A DNA stretch of 64,000 nt. It comes from Nemophila menziesii. Its lineage: Eukaryota > Streptophyta > Magnoliopsida > Boraginales > Hydrophyllaceae. Location of the stretch: contig JARWIR010000010.1 in the NCBI GenBank assembly GCA_029959085.1, positions 32,480,731 through 32,544,730 of the forward strand, given 5' to 3'. Shown here piece after piece: positions 11,564 to 20,620 of this stretch. The notes below the pieces were generated by a model that searched no databases, was not told where the DNA came from, and saw only the letters and a program-made list of their open reading frames with translations. How positions within the stretch are numbered: position 1 is the first letter of the stretch; each line of letters opens with the position of its first letter. The translations under genes and the position numbers were made by a program.

Positions 11564-11843
11564 TTGAATGGAAAAAATAGCATGATATCTCAACATCAAA
11601 AAGAGAGGCATAGCTATACAAAAGAAAAAATTGATATGAAAAGAATATATATTTGGACCGGCAAACTGGAATTTTTATGTGAGCATCTTTATGCTTTTAT
11701 TGGGTTATTGGGGATGCTACTTTGTGCATCAAGAAAATCAATGGGTTGAGTGAGAACGTTTTGTGAGAGTAACTCAAGCTTTAGGGCGATTCGTTGATGG
11801 CTAGTGAGGAGAGAGCCAAAATCTCACTCTAAATTATCCAAAT
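11564..11843 (+). other. Athila 3' internal region, first part
   Basis: Non-coding stretch that matches the minus strand at about 41215-41460 almost word for word (for example CATAGCTATACAAAAGAAAA and GATTCGTTGATGGCTAGTGA). It is the 3' untranslated part of an Athila element. It is interrupted at 11844 by a Copia insertion and resumes at 15898. Confidence 0.75.
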
Positions 11844-12017
11844 TGTTATAAACCCATATGTGGAAAGTCAGTCCAGCCCATGGGCCAGTAGTCAAGCCCA
11901 TGAACACTAGGGTTTAGGGTCTCCTATCACCTATAAATAGGAGCTCCCACTATGTAATCTATACACTCTCTGATAATAAACAGAACTCTTCTCTTTCTTT
12001 CTCTCCTGTTTACAACA
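11844..12017 (+). repeat. Copia 5' LTR (174 bp)
   Basis: Bounded by TGTT and AACA. Contains a CTATAAATAGG TATA box at 11931-11941, a GTTTAGGGTCTC segment upstream, and a CT-rich leader with TCTTTCTTTCTCTCC before the end. It differs from the 3' copy at GGAAAG versus GGATAG and CTCCTATC versus CTCATATC. Confidence 0.92.
11931..11941 (+). promoter_or_regulatory. TATA box of the Copia 5' LTR
   Basis: CTATAAATAGG is a textbook plant TATA box and is unchanged in the 3' LTR (15811-15821), so it would drive element transcription starting some 25-35 bp downstream. Function is inferred. Confidence 0.7.
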
Positions 12018-12034
12018 CGTTATCAGCACGATAG
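12018..12034 (+). other. Putative Copia primer-binding region
   Basis: CGTTATCAGCACGATAG follows the 5' LTR immediately, where minus-strand priming is expected. It is not the common TGGTATCAGAGC initiator-Met site. I cannot say which tRNA pairs here. Confidence 0.45.
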
Positions 12035-12276
12035 TCTCTGTCATATAATATTCAGGTATTTTTTTTAAAATCTTATAATATATTACATTATATTATTTTA
12101 TATCTTATAAAATATTATAATTAAGATCCTTTGATCTATTCGAAACATAAGAAACAAAAGAGAAGAAAACTCTTTTTATCAAATCTCTTTTGCATTTCAT
12201 TCATAAATTTCACCTTCGATCATGAGGTGTCATAAAAAAAAAGAGTCAAATAATTTTTTTTATGAAATTCAATAAA

Positions 12277-12882
12277 CTTCACTATTGTGAAGCTCATATT
12301 TCACCATTGTGAAGTATTCAGAAACAAAAAAAACAAGTCAGACGTATTTTTTTATAATATTTCAAAAAAAAAACGCTTCACCACAGTGAAGTAGGTATGG
12401 AAAAAGTGTGCTTTGAAATGAAAAGAATAAAAAAAAATATTGAATAATTGCAAGCACATAAAAAGCATTATATTAATTGCTAATATTGATAATATATGGA
12501 TGAATTCAAACATTCACATATTCCTTTGATTTTCCTTTGATTTATAATCGATAGCTTTGCTTTCAATATATTCCTTTGATTTATAATTGATAGCTTTGTT
12601 TTCAATGTATATTACCTTATGAAAGGTTTTACCGTTTTGTGGAAAAGAAAATCAAAGCAAAATTACTTTTTTTCTCAAAGAAACATTCACTACTGTGATA
12701 TAAAGAAAAAAGAAAAATTAAGTGGACAGTTGTTTAATTTATTTTACAACTTTGAAAAAAAAAATTATATATGCGAAAATCATTTTGTTTATTTGCCTTC
12801 ACTTCACCGTTGTGATGTGCTTAGAAAAAAAAACGTCGAAGCTATTATGAATTAATGTTAATTTTTATTATCACGGCTGTGA
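12277..12882 (+). repeat. Series of TTCAC-N4-GTGAA dyads in the Copia leader
   Basis: Short inverted repeats recur at 12277-12292 (CTTCACTATTGTGAAG), 12300-12313, 12376-12391 (CTTCACCACAGTGAAG), 12685-12699, 12801-12817 and 12871-12882. The arms are conserved while the 4-bp centre and the surrounding A-rich sequence vary. This is not simple-sequence noise. It could be a set of RNA hairpins or protein sites; the role is unknown. Confidence 0.7.
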
Positions 12883-12899
12883 AATAGAAAAAAAAAAGA

Positions 12900-14229
12900 T
12901 TGATCAATTGTCAATATGTTGAACAATTATACCATGTGATGTATTGTGCATTTCATTTCGTGCGTTACTTTTTCACCATTCATTACTAAAGAAAAGAAAC
13001 TATGAAAAAGTAAAACAAAGGAAAAAAAAGTTGTTCCGTTCTGAACAAGAGAAACAAAAAGTCATATCTTTAATATGATATGATGATATTATGGATCTTT
13101 AATAAAATGACAACTGTATCGTTCAAAAAAAAATGAAAATTTTTTATATTTTTTTTGTTTTATTTTAAGTGTATTATTTTATTTATATATATAAATCTTT
13201 TATTTCTATTTTATTTACTCTATTTTCAAGTAATTTTACTAATTTATTTAACTTATGTTATATATAAGTATATTGCATATGTAATTTTATTAATAGAAAA
13301 ATATATCAATTTTAATGGTATATATTATATGGAATATACGCTACATGGTTATATATCCTAATATAACATAACATATAAGGTAAAAGAGATACACAAGTTG
13401 TATATATATCTTATGCATATCCGCAGATATAGCATAACTTATACTGGAAAAGATCAATTTTCTGTGAATTAATGGACTGATATCCCATGAGGTAATGATA
13501 CAAGATAATTTTTTTTGGTAACTTTGATAAACTAATCAATATCAGATATACGATAAAACTGAAATGTTTTATTGATTCTGTATTTTATGATATTTCTCAC
13601 CTAATTGGTGATAGATCTATTCATCAAAAATGATATTCTAAGAATAAATGTATGATGATGTGAATTATATATGAAATTCTCGAGAAATCAAAATTACATT
13701 TTCTAGAAACATTGAGTTTAATAAGAGATGTTTTGACTCTAGCAAAATAAATCTACTAAATTTGAAGAGTGGATTATTTTGTGACACTATCACTTATATT
13801 TGGAAAATATCGATATAGGTTATTTTTTGCCAACATGATCATATGTATATTTGGCTGTAAATTCTACTAAAATATTATCGAGTGATAATATTAAAGATCG
13901 AGATTATTAAATATTAGCAAATTGGCTATGTACAAACAAAGATCTTTATCCTAAATAATTTTTATATTGAATCGTCTATTTTTCTAAGACAAAATCAAGG
14001 GTTAAATACGAGTCTAGCACATTTATTTATTGAATTGTCTATGACGAATTATGACTGTTTCTCATTATATACTCCCTATTGGTAAAAAACCAAAAATTAT
14101 ATCCATAAAGATATTTTACTTGTGCAATTTCTATTAAAATTGCTCCACCACCGTGCACAAAGATGGATTATGAGAACATGTTATACATGATATTCTCAAG
14201 AATAAGGGAAGAAATAAAAATATAACTAG
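12900..14229 (+). other. Copia interior, no readable domain
   Basis: A+T-rich interior of the Copia element. Frames are short. Fragments near 14040-14180 have faint resemblance to the integrase core but cannot be assigned with confidence. Confidence 0.4.
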
Positions 14230-14640
14230 AATTAAGAACACACCATTATACTGATCCTCGTATACTCATTCAAATGATTGAAAATATTGTAAAGGTGTAG
14301 TGACTAAGTCACAATAACCAGTTATCAGTGCTCCTATTTAAATTTATGTCTCAAAAGAGCTATCTTATAAAATTAGACTATTGTACGTTTAAAGCGCAAT
14401 AGATCTATTCGGTTCCAAAGATAGCAGAAAGGAGCAGCAACATGAGCAAATTGTTAATTATGAGACTTTTGACATCTTATAAATGTCAAAGTAGTGTATA
14501 TAACTGAGAATTAAAATACTCCTACTGAGTATCAGGTACCTGATTATATATTGAGATCTCAATCAGTTATTTTACTACTTTAAATTATTGGAACCTAACT
14601 AAAAATTGATCATGATCGAATATTTATATATACGCGTAAT
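14230..14640 (+). pseudogene. Copia polyprotein relic: integrase-RT linker
   Basis: Broken frames show the order seen in Tork-type Copia polyproteins between integrase and reverse transcriptase: a DPR segment followed by a VQxII-like helix (about 14250), then LKRNRSIGSKDSRK at about 14390-14430, matching the conserved LKRGRPIGSKDxxPRK, and further on EYQVPDY, matching the QVPEN segment. Several stops and shifts are present. Reverse transcriptase proper is not found downstream, so a deletion of about 2 kb or more must have occurred between here and the RNase H tail. Confidence 0.6.
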
Positions 14641-15037
14641 AACTATTAATCTATGAATGAAATCGAGGATTATTTTAATTAAAATGTCTAAATAAACTGA
14701 CTGGCCATCAGTAGAAAGACATAAATAAAGCAAATATTTTTTTAATTTCACTTGTACGACGTGAAATTTTAACAATTTTGAAACGAATGTGCTACAAGGG
14801 GGAGTCGCTATATAAGATAGTATGTTGTAGCACACGTAATATATTTATCAAAGAGATATAGTCTCCGGTGGTGGATGCACTTTTATTTGCTATTATTTCT
14901 TATGAAAGACTTCATATAAGTCATATGTCGAACAAATTAAATCATTACATATAAATGAAGTGCTGATCCAATTTATGTCGTATTGTTTATTACTCCTATT
15001 AAATGTCTCAAGTTATGCACCATTGTGTTATACTTAC

Positions 15038-15710
15038 ATCAAGGGGAGACATTTACGCAATGCACTCTTTTTCCCTTAGCATAAATTTTTTCCCACTAGG
15101 TTTTTCTTGCAAGGTTTTTAATGAGGCAATTTATATAAGCGTGTTGAAGAATACTATACTCTTTTTCCTTTATTATGATTTTGTCCCATTGGGTTTTTCT
15201 TAGAAAGGTTTTAATGAGGTATATTATCAAAATTAAATATTTAAGCGGTTCGACAAGTAAACAAAGTTGAACAATATGCTACTTGTATCACTCAAGACAT
15301 AGGAGGCTACATTAAAGATGATCGAACCAAACATATCTCCAAATCTATCCTTTAGACATGAACTCTTGAAGAAATGTGAAGTAGATGTTCAACCAATTCG
15401 CTCAAGTGACAATTCAGACGATTTATTTACAAAGGCATTCCCTACATCTATGTTCAAGATATTAATACACAAGATTAGCATGCAGCGACTTCAAGATCTT
15501 TCTTAAGAAGCTGACAAGAGGGGGAGACAAATACGCACTACACTCTTTTCCTTCATCAAGGTTTTGTCCTAATAGGTTTTCCTGATAAAGGTTTTTAATG
15601 AGGTAGTTTTAGTTAGCGTATAAAGAAATGTACTCTTTTTCCTTCACTAGATTTTTTCCTACTAGGTTTTCTAGGAATGTTTTAACGAGGCATATTCTTA
15701 AGGACTGAAT
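15038..15710 (+). repeat. Four diverged copies of a Copia 3' motif around the RNase H tail
   Basis: The pattern TTTTxCCCAxTxGGTTTTTC followed by AAGGTTTTTAATGAGGCA occurs at about 15085-15130, 15178-15220, 15560-15605 and 15645-15690. The copies form two pairs, each introduced by a GGGGAGACA...ACGCA block (15039 and 15520), so the whole 3' untranslated block is duplicated on both sides of the RNase H fragment. Confidence 0.75.
15290..15505 (+). pseudogene. Copia RNase H C-terminal remnant
   Basis: A frame beginning at about 15312 reads KDDRTKHIS and, after a one-base shift, 15330-15505 continues with RHELLKKCEVDVQPIRSSD, DLFTKAFPTSMF, then HKISMQRLQDLS and a stop. This is the Copia RNase H end, where the family has HxFVREKVxxGxIxVxxIxSxDQLADxFTKxLP. 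The catalytic part upstream is missing. The 62-residue open frame is too short to be an enzyme. Confidence 0.8.
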
Positions 15711-15711
15711 A

Positions 15712-15723
15712 TCCAAGGGGGAG
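15712..15723 (+). other. Copia polypurine tract
   Basis: TCCAAGGGGGAG directly abuts the 3' LTR start TGTT. This is the expected plus-strand priming site. Confidence 0.8.
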
Positions 15724-15897
15724 TGTTATAAACCCATATGTGGATAGTCAGTCCAGCCCATGGGCCAGTAGTCAAGCCCATGAACACTAGGGTTTAGGGT
15801 CTCATATCACCTATAAATAGGAGCTCCCACTATGTAATCTATACACTCTCTGATAATAAACAGAACTCTTCTCTTTCTTTCTCTCCTGTTTACAACA
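15724..15897 (+). repeat. Copia 3' LTR (174 bp)
   Basis: Same length and ends as the 5' LTR, with two substitutions. The target duplication CAAAT follows at 15898-15902, after which Athila sequence resumes. Confidence 0.92.
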
Positions 15898-16327
15898 CAA
15901 ATATACTTATCATACCGTCCCTAAGCCAACATTACAACCTTAAAGACCTTATGATTCTTTGCTATGTAATATAGAAGTAATTAAGCCAATAGAGAGTAGT
16001 TAAGTGGATCTTTGGATACTAGTGAAGTTCGATGAACAATCAATAGCCTTCTTGGTGAACTGAGTAAAGATCCTCTCCTTCTTACATTGAGAAGCTAATC
16101 TAATCTTGAATTCAAACCGTGTTGATTGTGGATATGAAAAGTGTGCAGGTATGTAGTTTGTCAATATTATTACATGAAATTTTCTAGAGTAGTTGATTTA
16201 TGTCTATTATATATATTCTGCTATCTTCTTTCCCATTGTGCTTAATTGACTTAGGTGTGTATTTAGAGACTTCCCCGTGTTCTTATCTTTATTGTATCGG
16301 GACGATACAACTTTGAGTTGGGGGTCT
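15898..16327 (+). other. Athila 3' internal region, second part
   Basis: Continues the stretch interrupted at 11843: ACCGTCCCTAAGCC...AAAGACCTTATGATTCTT also occurs at 21764-21811 and 38440-38490. It ends in a TATCGGGACGATACAA dyad and the tract GAGTTGGGGGTCT (16315-16327), the polypurine tract in front of the 3' LTR. Confidence 0.8.
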
Positions 16328-17858
16328 TGATGTCTCCCCATTTGTGATGATTTAATATTAGTTGGAGACATCATTTTAGGTGTTTTAGGAAAGCTTATAC
16401 TCGACTTTTATTAGTATTATTGCATTTTCTTATTTCTTGTCTTGATTTGATGATTTATTATTTGTAGAGCATATTTGTTTTAATTGTTTGTTATGTGTGA
16501 TGTTTTAAAGATATATGGCAATTAATTAGATGCCAAATCAATTCCAAGAGATAAAGGAAAGAAGGTATGGATGTAAATTGGAGATAAAGGAAGGAAAAGA
16601 TAAGTATGGAAAGATAAAGTTGCCAAGTAAATCTGAATTCCAGCATATACGTCACATAAAGTGATCATAACTCAAGATTGGCTGGGAATTTGGAAGAATG
16701 GTATGAAGCTAAGTTTTAGAGCTTTCAAAGAAGATAATTTTCGATATAAATAACGTGTCAATCGGAACTGCACATCTATTGAACAAGTTACGGCCAAAAC
16801 AAAACATCAACAGTTTATTACCTTTTCTATATCTTTGGGTTACGAATTAGTGTTGGACTAGAAGTCCAATTACTTGTCTTTCACTCCAAGAATACGTGTT
16901 AGGGCTTCCTAGACCCCTATAAATACACCTTTAAACTATTGTAAACATGTCCGTGCTTAGTTCAAAACCTTATATTAATTCATAGTTATTCAAGAGAGCA
17001 AGACGACAATCATGTATCTTTATTTTATTTTATTTCCTTCAGGTATGAACTAATTTTCCATAGCTTGGGGTTTACATATGTATAATCTATGAGTTCTATT
17101 TTATTCTATCTATGTTTCTTTGGGATAATTGTTTTAAATTGATTCTAGCTGTTTAACCATATATTTGTTTTATGTGCTTGGATTTTTTGTCTGTCTTAAA
17201 CCTGATCAATTTAGGTTTGTGCTAATAGTAGTTAGAAGGTCACCCGGAAGGGGCGTCTAATTATTGAAACACCACATAAAGGTCTAGTGTGTGGTAGTGA
17301 TCAGGAAGGGATTTCCTAACTAGATAGTCATTAGGGTATAATTTAATCACTAATCATCATTAGAAGGCCAATCTCATTTAGGAACCTAGTGGGGTAGAAG
17401 CACCCTATTTAAGTCCCCTCGTGATTGTGAGGTCGCCACCCTAGTCCATCCTGACAAAGGTAGGGAGGAATTTAGAATCCCGACTACTTATCTAAGAGCT
17501 ATTGTCACCCTTATTAACTACTAGAAGATTTAGAAGGATTAGTGCATACGAGTAAAACCTAAGATATATTATCTCATCTTTATTCTCTCATATTTATTTA
17601 TTATCTTTTGATTTATTTAGTTCAATCATAAATCTCTCCATCAATCATTTTTATTTTCTTGTCTTTTAATTATTAACTTCTACTCAAATTTATATACCCA
17701 TCTGTTAACATATTAAAGTCCCTAAGGAACGAATCTCCTTATCATTAAAACTTGCATACATCCTGTAATACTTGCAGTACTGTGCTATTCTAGGGTGATT
17801 AGTGCATTGTTTTCCGTATTTATTTATCATATTTTTTATCACACCCTAGGAGACACCA
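16328..17858 (+). repeat. Athila-like LTR, subfamily B
   Basis: Starts TGATGTCTCCCC with the inverted partner GGAGACATCA at 16364-16373 and ends CCCTAGGAGACACCA. A TATAAATA box lies at 16918-16925 and the shared GAATCCCGACTA motif at 17475. It aligns closely with the LTR at 59836-61373. It is preceded by a 3' internal region with polypurine tract, so it is a 3' LTR for the element to its left, but it also abuts gag sequence on its right without a primer-binding site. Confidence 0.85.
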
Positions 17859-18297
17859 AAGTGATATACAACAGACTTTGCAAACACTTATGTCCATGAC
17901 ACAAAAGAATCAACTAGAGCAGCAAGCTGCCAATGCAAAGATGAATGAACAATCCGCTGCATTAAAAATCATTGAAAATTAAATGTCACAAATGGAAAAA
18001 CAGCTAAATCAGTGCCCATAAGGGTAACTACTCAGTGACACAGAGATTCCTCGTCAGATTGAAGATTGTAAGGCAAAACCTCTCAGAAATGGGAAGCAAT
18101 TACCACCACCTCCTTTCGCGATCATGAAGGAAAAATAGACAACTATCAAGCCGAAGGAAGTACGTGAAGGGGTCAAGAAAGAAGGGGAACCTGTTGTACT
18201 TAAAGAGGTAATTGAAGATGTATTTGATGATGTAAGTAGAGAAGTAGTCGAACAGCCTAAAAAGCCTAGGGAGGAACAAACAAAGAAATATCTGATA
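17859..18297 (+). pseudogene. Athila gag C-terminal remnant
   Basis: Follows the LTR without leader, primer site or capsid. Frames show QTLQTLMSMTQKNQLEQQ, then MNEQSAALKIIEN, a glutamine-rich coiled segment similar to the gag end at about 44500-44640 on the minus strand, and then KPKEVREGVKKEGEPVVLK and a run of acidic and lysine residues that leads into the frame at 18298. Several stops are present. This is the second half of gag, upstream of protease. Confidence 0.6.
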
Positions 18298-19015
18298 GTG
18301 AATGATAACCGCCCTCCTCTTCCCTTTCCATCGCGTTTCCAAAAGAAGAACAATGACAAAGAGTACAAGAAGTTCATGGACATGGTGAGAAAGCTACATA
18401 TCAATTTTTCATTTGTGGAAGCCATCGTGAATATGCCAAAGTATCTTAAATTCATGAAAGAGATGTTTTCCAAAAAACGAAAACACTATGAGGGAGAGAT
18501 GGTTGGTTTGCAAGGGGAGTGTAGTGAGATATGTCAAACTAAGTTGCCCCCAAAGTTAGAAGATCTCGGGAGTTTCAATATTCCTATATCTATTGGTAAG
18601 GAGTGGACCGGAAAAGATTTGTGCGACTTAGGTGCGGGTATCAATCTCATGCCTAGGTCGATGTTCAAAAAGTTGAGGATCGGGAATGCAATACGTACTA
18701 CCATGGTCATACAAATGGAGGATAGATCCTTATCCCATCTTGAAGGAGGAATTGAAGACGTCCTTGTTAAAGTAGGTAACTTTATATTTTTTTGTTGATT
18801 CATTATACATGATACGACGCAGATAAGAATGTCCCCATCATCTTCGGAAGGACATTTCTATCCATGGGGCATACTTTGATCGATAAAGAGAATGGTGAAC
18901 TAATCATGCGAGGGCAAGACGAGGAAAAAATATATAATATGTTCAAAGTGATGAAGTTCCCTGGTTCTCAGGGAGATTGTTTTTTCTTAGATTCTATTGA
19001 ACAGGTTTAGAAAGA
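18298..19015 (+). pseudogene. Athila gag-protease junction and retropepsin remnant
   Basis: The 166-residue frame 18298-18798 begins with RPPLPFPSRFQKKNNDKEYK and MPKYLKFMKEMF, the conserved block just before protease in Athila elements. Residues about 95-165 are retropepsin-like: GSFNIPISIG, then DLGAGINLMPRSMFKKL, where DLGA is the catalytic D-x-G motif (usual form DLGASxNLMP), then MEDRS. After a stop and frameshift the fold continues near 18830-18870 with PIIFGRTFLSMG (the second conserved loop, usually PIILGRPFL). A stop follows near 19010. The enzyme would mature the gag-pol polyprotein; this copy is broken. Confidence 0.8.
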
Positions 19016-19400
19016 GCTAACCAAGGTTGTGGCAACCTTAGTTCTGGAGGAGATAAAGCTCAAAAATAAACCACCAAATGAAGCTCCTCCCGATCCTAAG
19101 AGGAGCCCACAGCTTGCTCATGCAAATACGAGAATAAAGAAATGTGTTATAAGGGTTCCAAAAGAACCCAAGAGAGAAAGAGACAACGAGGAGTTTAGAG
19201 TTGGCGAAGAAGTCGCATTGAAAAACCTGATCCTCCACGGAAGGCACGTAAACTCAAGAGTTCTTGGATGGGACCATTCATGGTCACAATTATTATCTCT
19301 AGGAACTTTGCAAAAGTGAAAGCCAAGGGATGCAAATTTTGTGTGGTAAATATTGATAACCTCACTCCCTAATGGGAAGGTTATGTTAAGAAATGACCTG
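19016..19400 (+). pseudogene. Integrase C-terminal tail joined straight after protease
   Basis: Within about 200 bp of the protease end, frames show EEFRVGEEVALKN (compare FRVGDKVLLxNSR of Athila integrase tails) and, in a shifted frame at about 19248-19370, LKSSWMGPFMVT followed by AKGCKFCVVN (compare LxSRWxGPFxVxxV and FxVNGxRLK). RT, RNase H and the integrase core, normally about 3 kb, are missing between them. The same protease- or gag-to-tail arrangement is seen in the minus-strand copy near 43900-44200. Confidence 0.7.
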
Positions 19401-19640
19401 AGAGGTAACTCGTCGAAGCTTAACAACGTTTAACAATATCCATTTGATTTGTATATCATTTTATTGCTTTATTTGTTTAATTTCGTAGTGAATATATTAG
19501 TAGTAGTATTTTGTTAGTGTACATTTTTAAGAAATGAGAAGGGTTTGATTGTTTTAAATGTTTGCATATGTTAAAATCCATGAGTTTGGGGTTAGAAATG
19601 TGTGCGACAGAGAAATTGCGCGTCTAAGTGGTATTTGGAA
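19401..19640 (+). other. Athila 3' non-coding spacer
   Basis: Untranslated sequence after the integrase tail, A+T-rich, with no frame recognised. Confidence 0.5.
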
Positions 19641-19647
19641 ATTACAA

Positions 19648-19930
19648 CGACCGGCTACCCGGTCCTGTGATTGGTATTGCCAGTCACACTCTCGATAATC
19701 TCTTGGAAAAGGCCCACTGAGACGAAACTCAAAGGCGCGTCAACGAGAGTCGACATTTGCGACCGGCTACCCGATCCTGAGATAAGTATGTCCGTTCTGC
19801 TCTCAGTAATCTTTTGGAAAATAATGCCCTAGATGCAACTCTTTGTTGCAAACGAAAAAAATAAAAAAATAAAATTACTCGACTGGCTAGCCGGTCCTTT
19901 GACGGATATGTCGGTCGGGCCGAAGGGATT
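19648..19930 (+). repeat. Three-copy CCGGCTACCCGGTCC array
   Basis: CGACCGGCTACCCGGTCCTG at 19648, a near copy at 19760 and a weaker one at 19880 give spacings of 112 and 120 bp. Each unit begins with a small palindrome (ACCGG-N3-CCGGT) and is followed by a conserved CTCTCxxTAATCTxTTGGAAAA segment in the first two. It lies between integrase tail and the ORF3-like region, as does an unrelated G+C-rich array in the minus-strand element near 43320-43690. Confidence 0.75.
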
Positions 19931-20237
19931 AAACTTAAACCTATGAGAAACCTTCTTCTTCCTTTTCATCAAATCTTCCCTCTAAACAACTTCCAAACAC
20001 ACAATCAAATCAAAAATCCTTCCAGAATAGCAAGAAATCCACACTTTAATCCAAATTTATCTTCACTAAAGCTTAAAGTTTATATATATTTAAACCTCTC
20101 CAAAATTTGTAGGTATTGATTACCCAGCTCATAAAACACTATAATCTGTTTCAATACACCTTGAAGAACACCAAAATTCAAAAATTTCTTCCAAAACTTT
20201 TTAATTTCCTCAAGCTTTGATTCTAGGGTCTTTCGAG

Positions 20238-20620
20238 ATGACAAGAAGAAACAATTTTTTGTCTTTTATTTGTAAAATGCGTATTAATTTAGGAAAAGAT
20301 AAGATTTCTCGTGAGGCAATCCCGGAGAAAGTGGTTGAAATTCTGGATTTGAGTTCAAAGGCTAAGGATTGGAGAAGTTAAGAAGAACGTGAAGAAAAAA
20401 GAAAATTTGTGCTGAGAAGGGTTTTTGATGATTTGATGGAACGATTAAGAAATATTATAGGAGAATCATGAAGAGATGATTAAAGCAATGGGAAATATGA
20501 CAAAAGAGTTCGAGTTGAATTTATGACATATACCTTAGACAAGATGTATTTTACAGTATATGCTCTATACAACTTGACTAAGAAAAATTCGCAACCACGA
20601 TGCAATACTGAAAAAAATCG
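20238..20620 (+). pseudogene. Post-integrase open frame remnant (ORF3-like)
   Basis: ATG at 20238 opens MTRRNNFLSFICKMRINLG, and the frame reaches EILDLSSKAKDWRS before a stop at about 20379; coding-like sequence continues with EEREEKRKFVLRRVFDDLM. The homologous region at 37136-37300 has a comparable ATG context (GGAGATGACTAGGAAGG) and the minus strand has one near 42925. Athila elements carry an env-like or unknown ORF between pol and the 3' LTR, and this occupies that place. No signal peptide or membrane span is visible. The function is unknown. Confidence 0.45.

Larger units (their letters stand above)
11844..15897 (+). mobile_element. Young but coding-dead Copia element with 5-bp TSD
   Basis: Two 174-bp LTRs (11844-12017 and 15724-15897) begin TGTTATAAAC and end TTACAACA. 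The 5-bp target duplication CAAAT is exact (11839-11843 and 15898-15902). The LTRs differ at two positions only. A polypurine tract precedes the 3' LTR. The 3.7-kb interior holds only decayed Copia polyprotein (an integrase-to-RT linker and an RNase H tail) plus long A-rich non-coding DNA. The small LTRs plus ruined coding region indicate a non-autonomous derivative that used another element's enzymes. It inserted into the 3' region of an Athila copy, whose two halves rejoin across it. Confidence 0.9.

Noticed and set aside
11174..11749. Independent small genes at 11174-11362, 11378-11560 and 11564-11749
   Set aside because: The first two are shifted pieces of one gag; the third translates Athila 3' non-coding sequence that is also present on the minus strand near 41215-41460.
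13155..13361. Hydrophobic 68-residue frame that looks like a membrane protein
   Set aside because: A+T-rich DNA yields Ile/Leu/Phe/Tyr by chance; it is inside a Copia interior with no conserved match.
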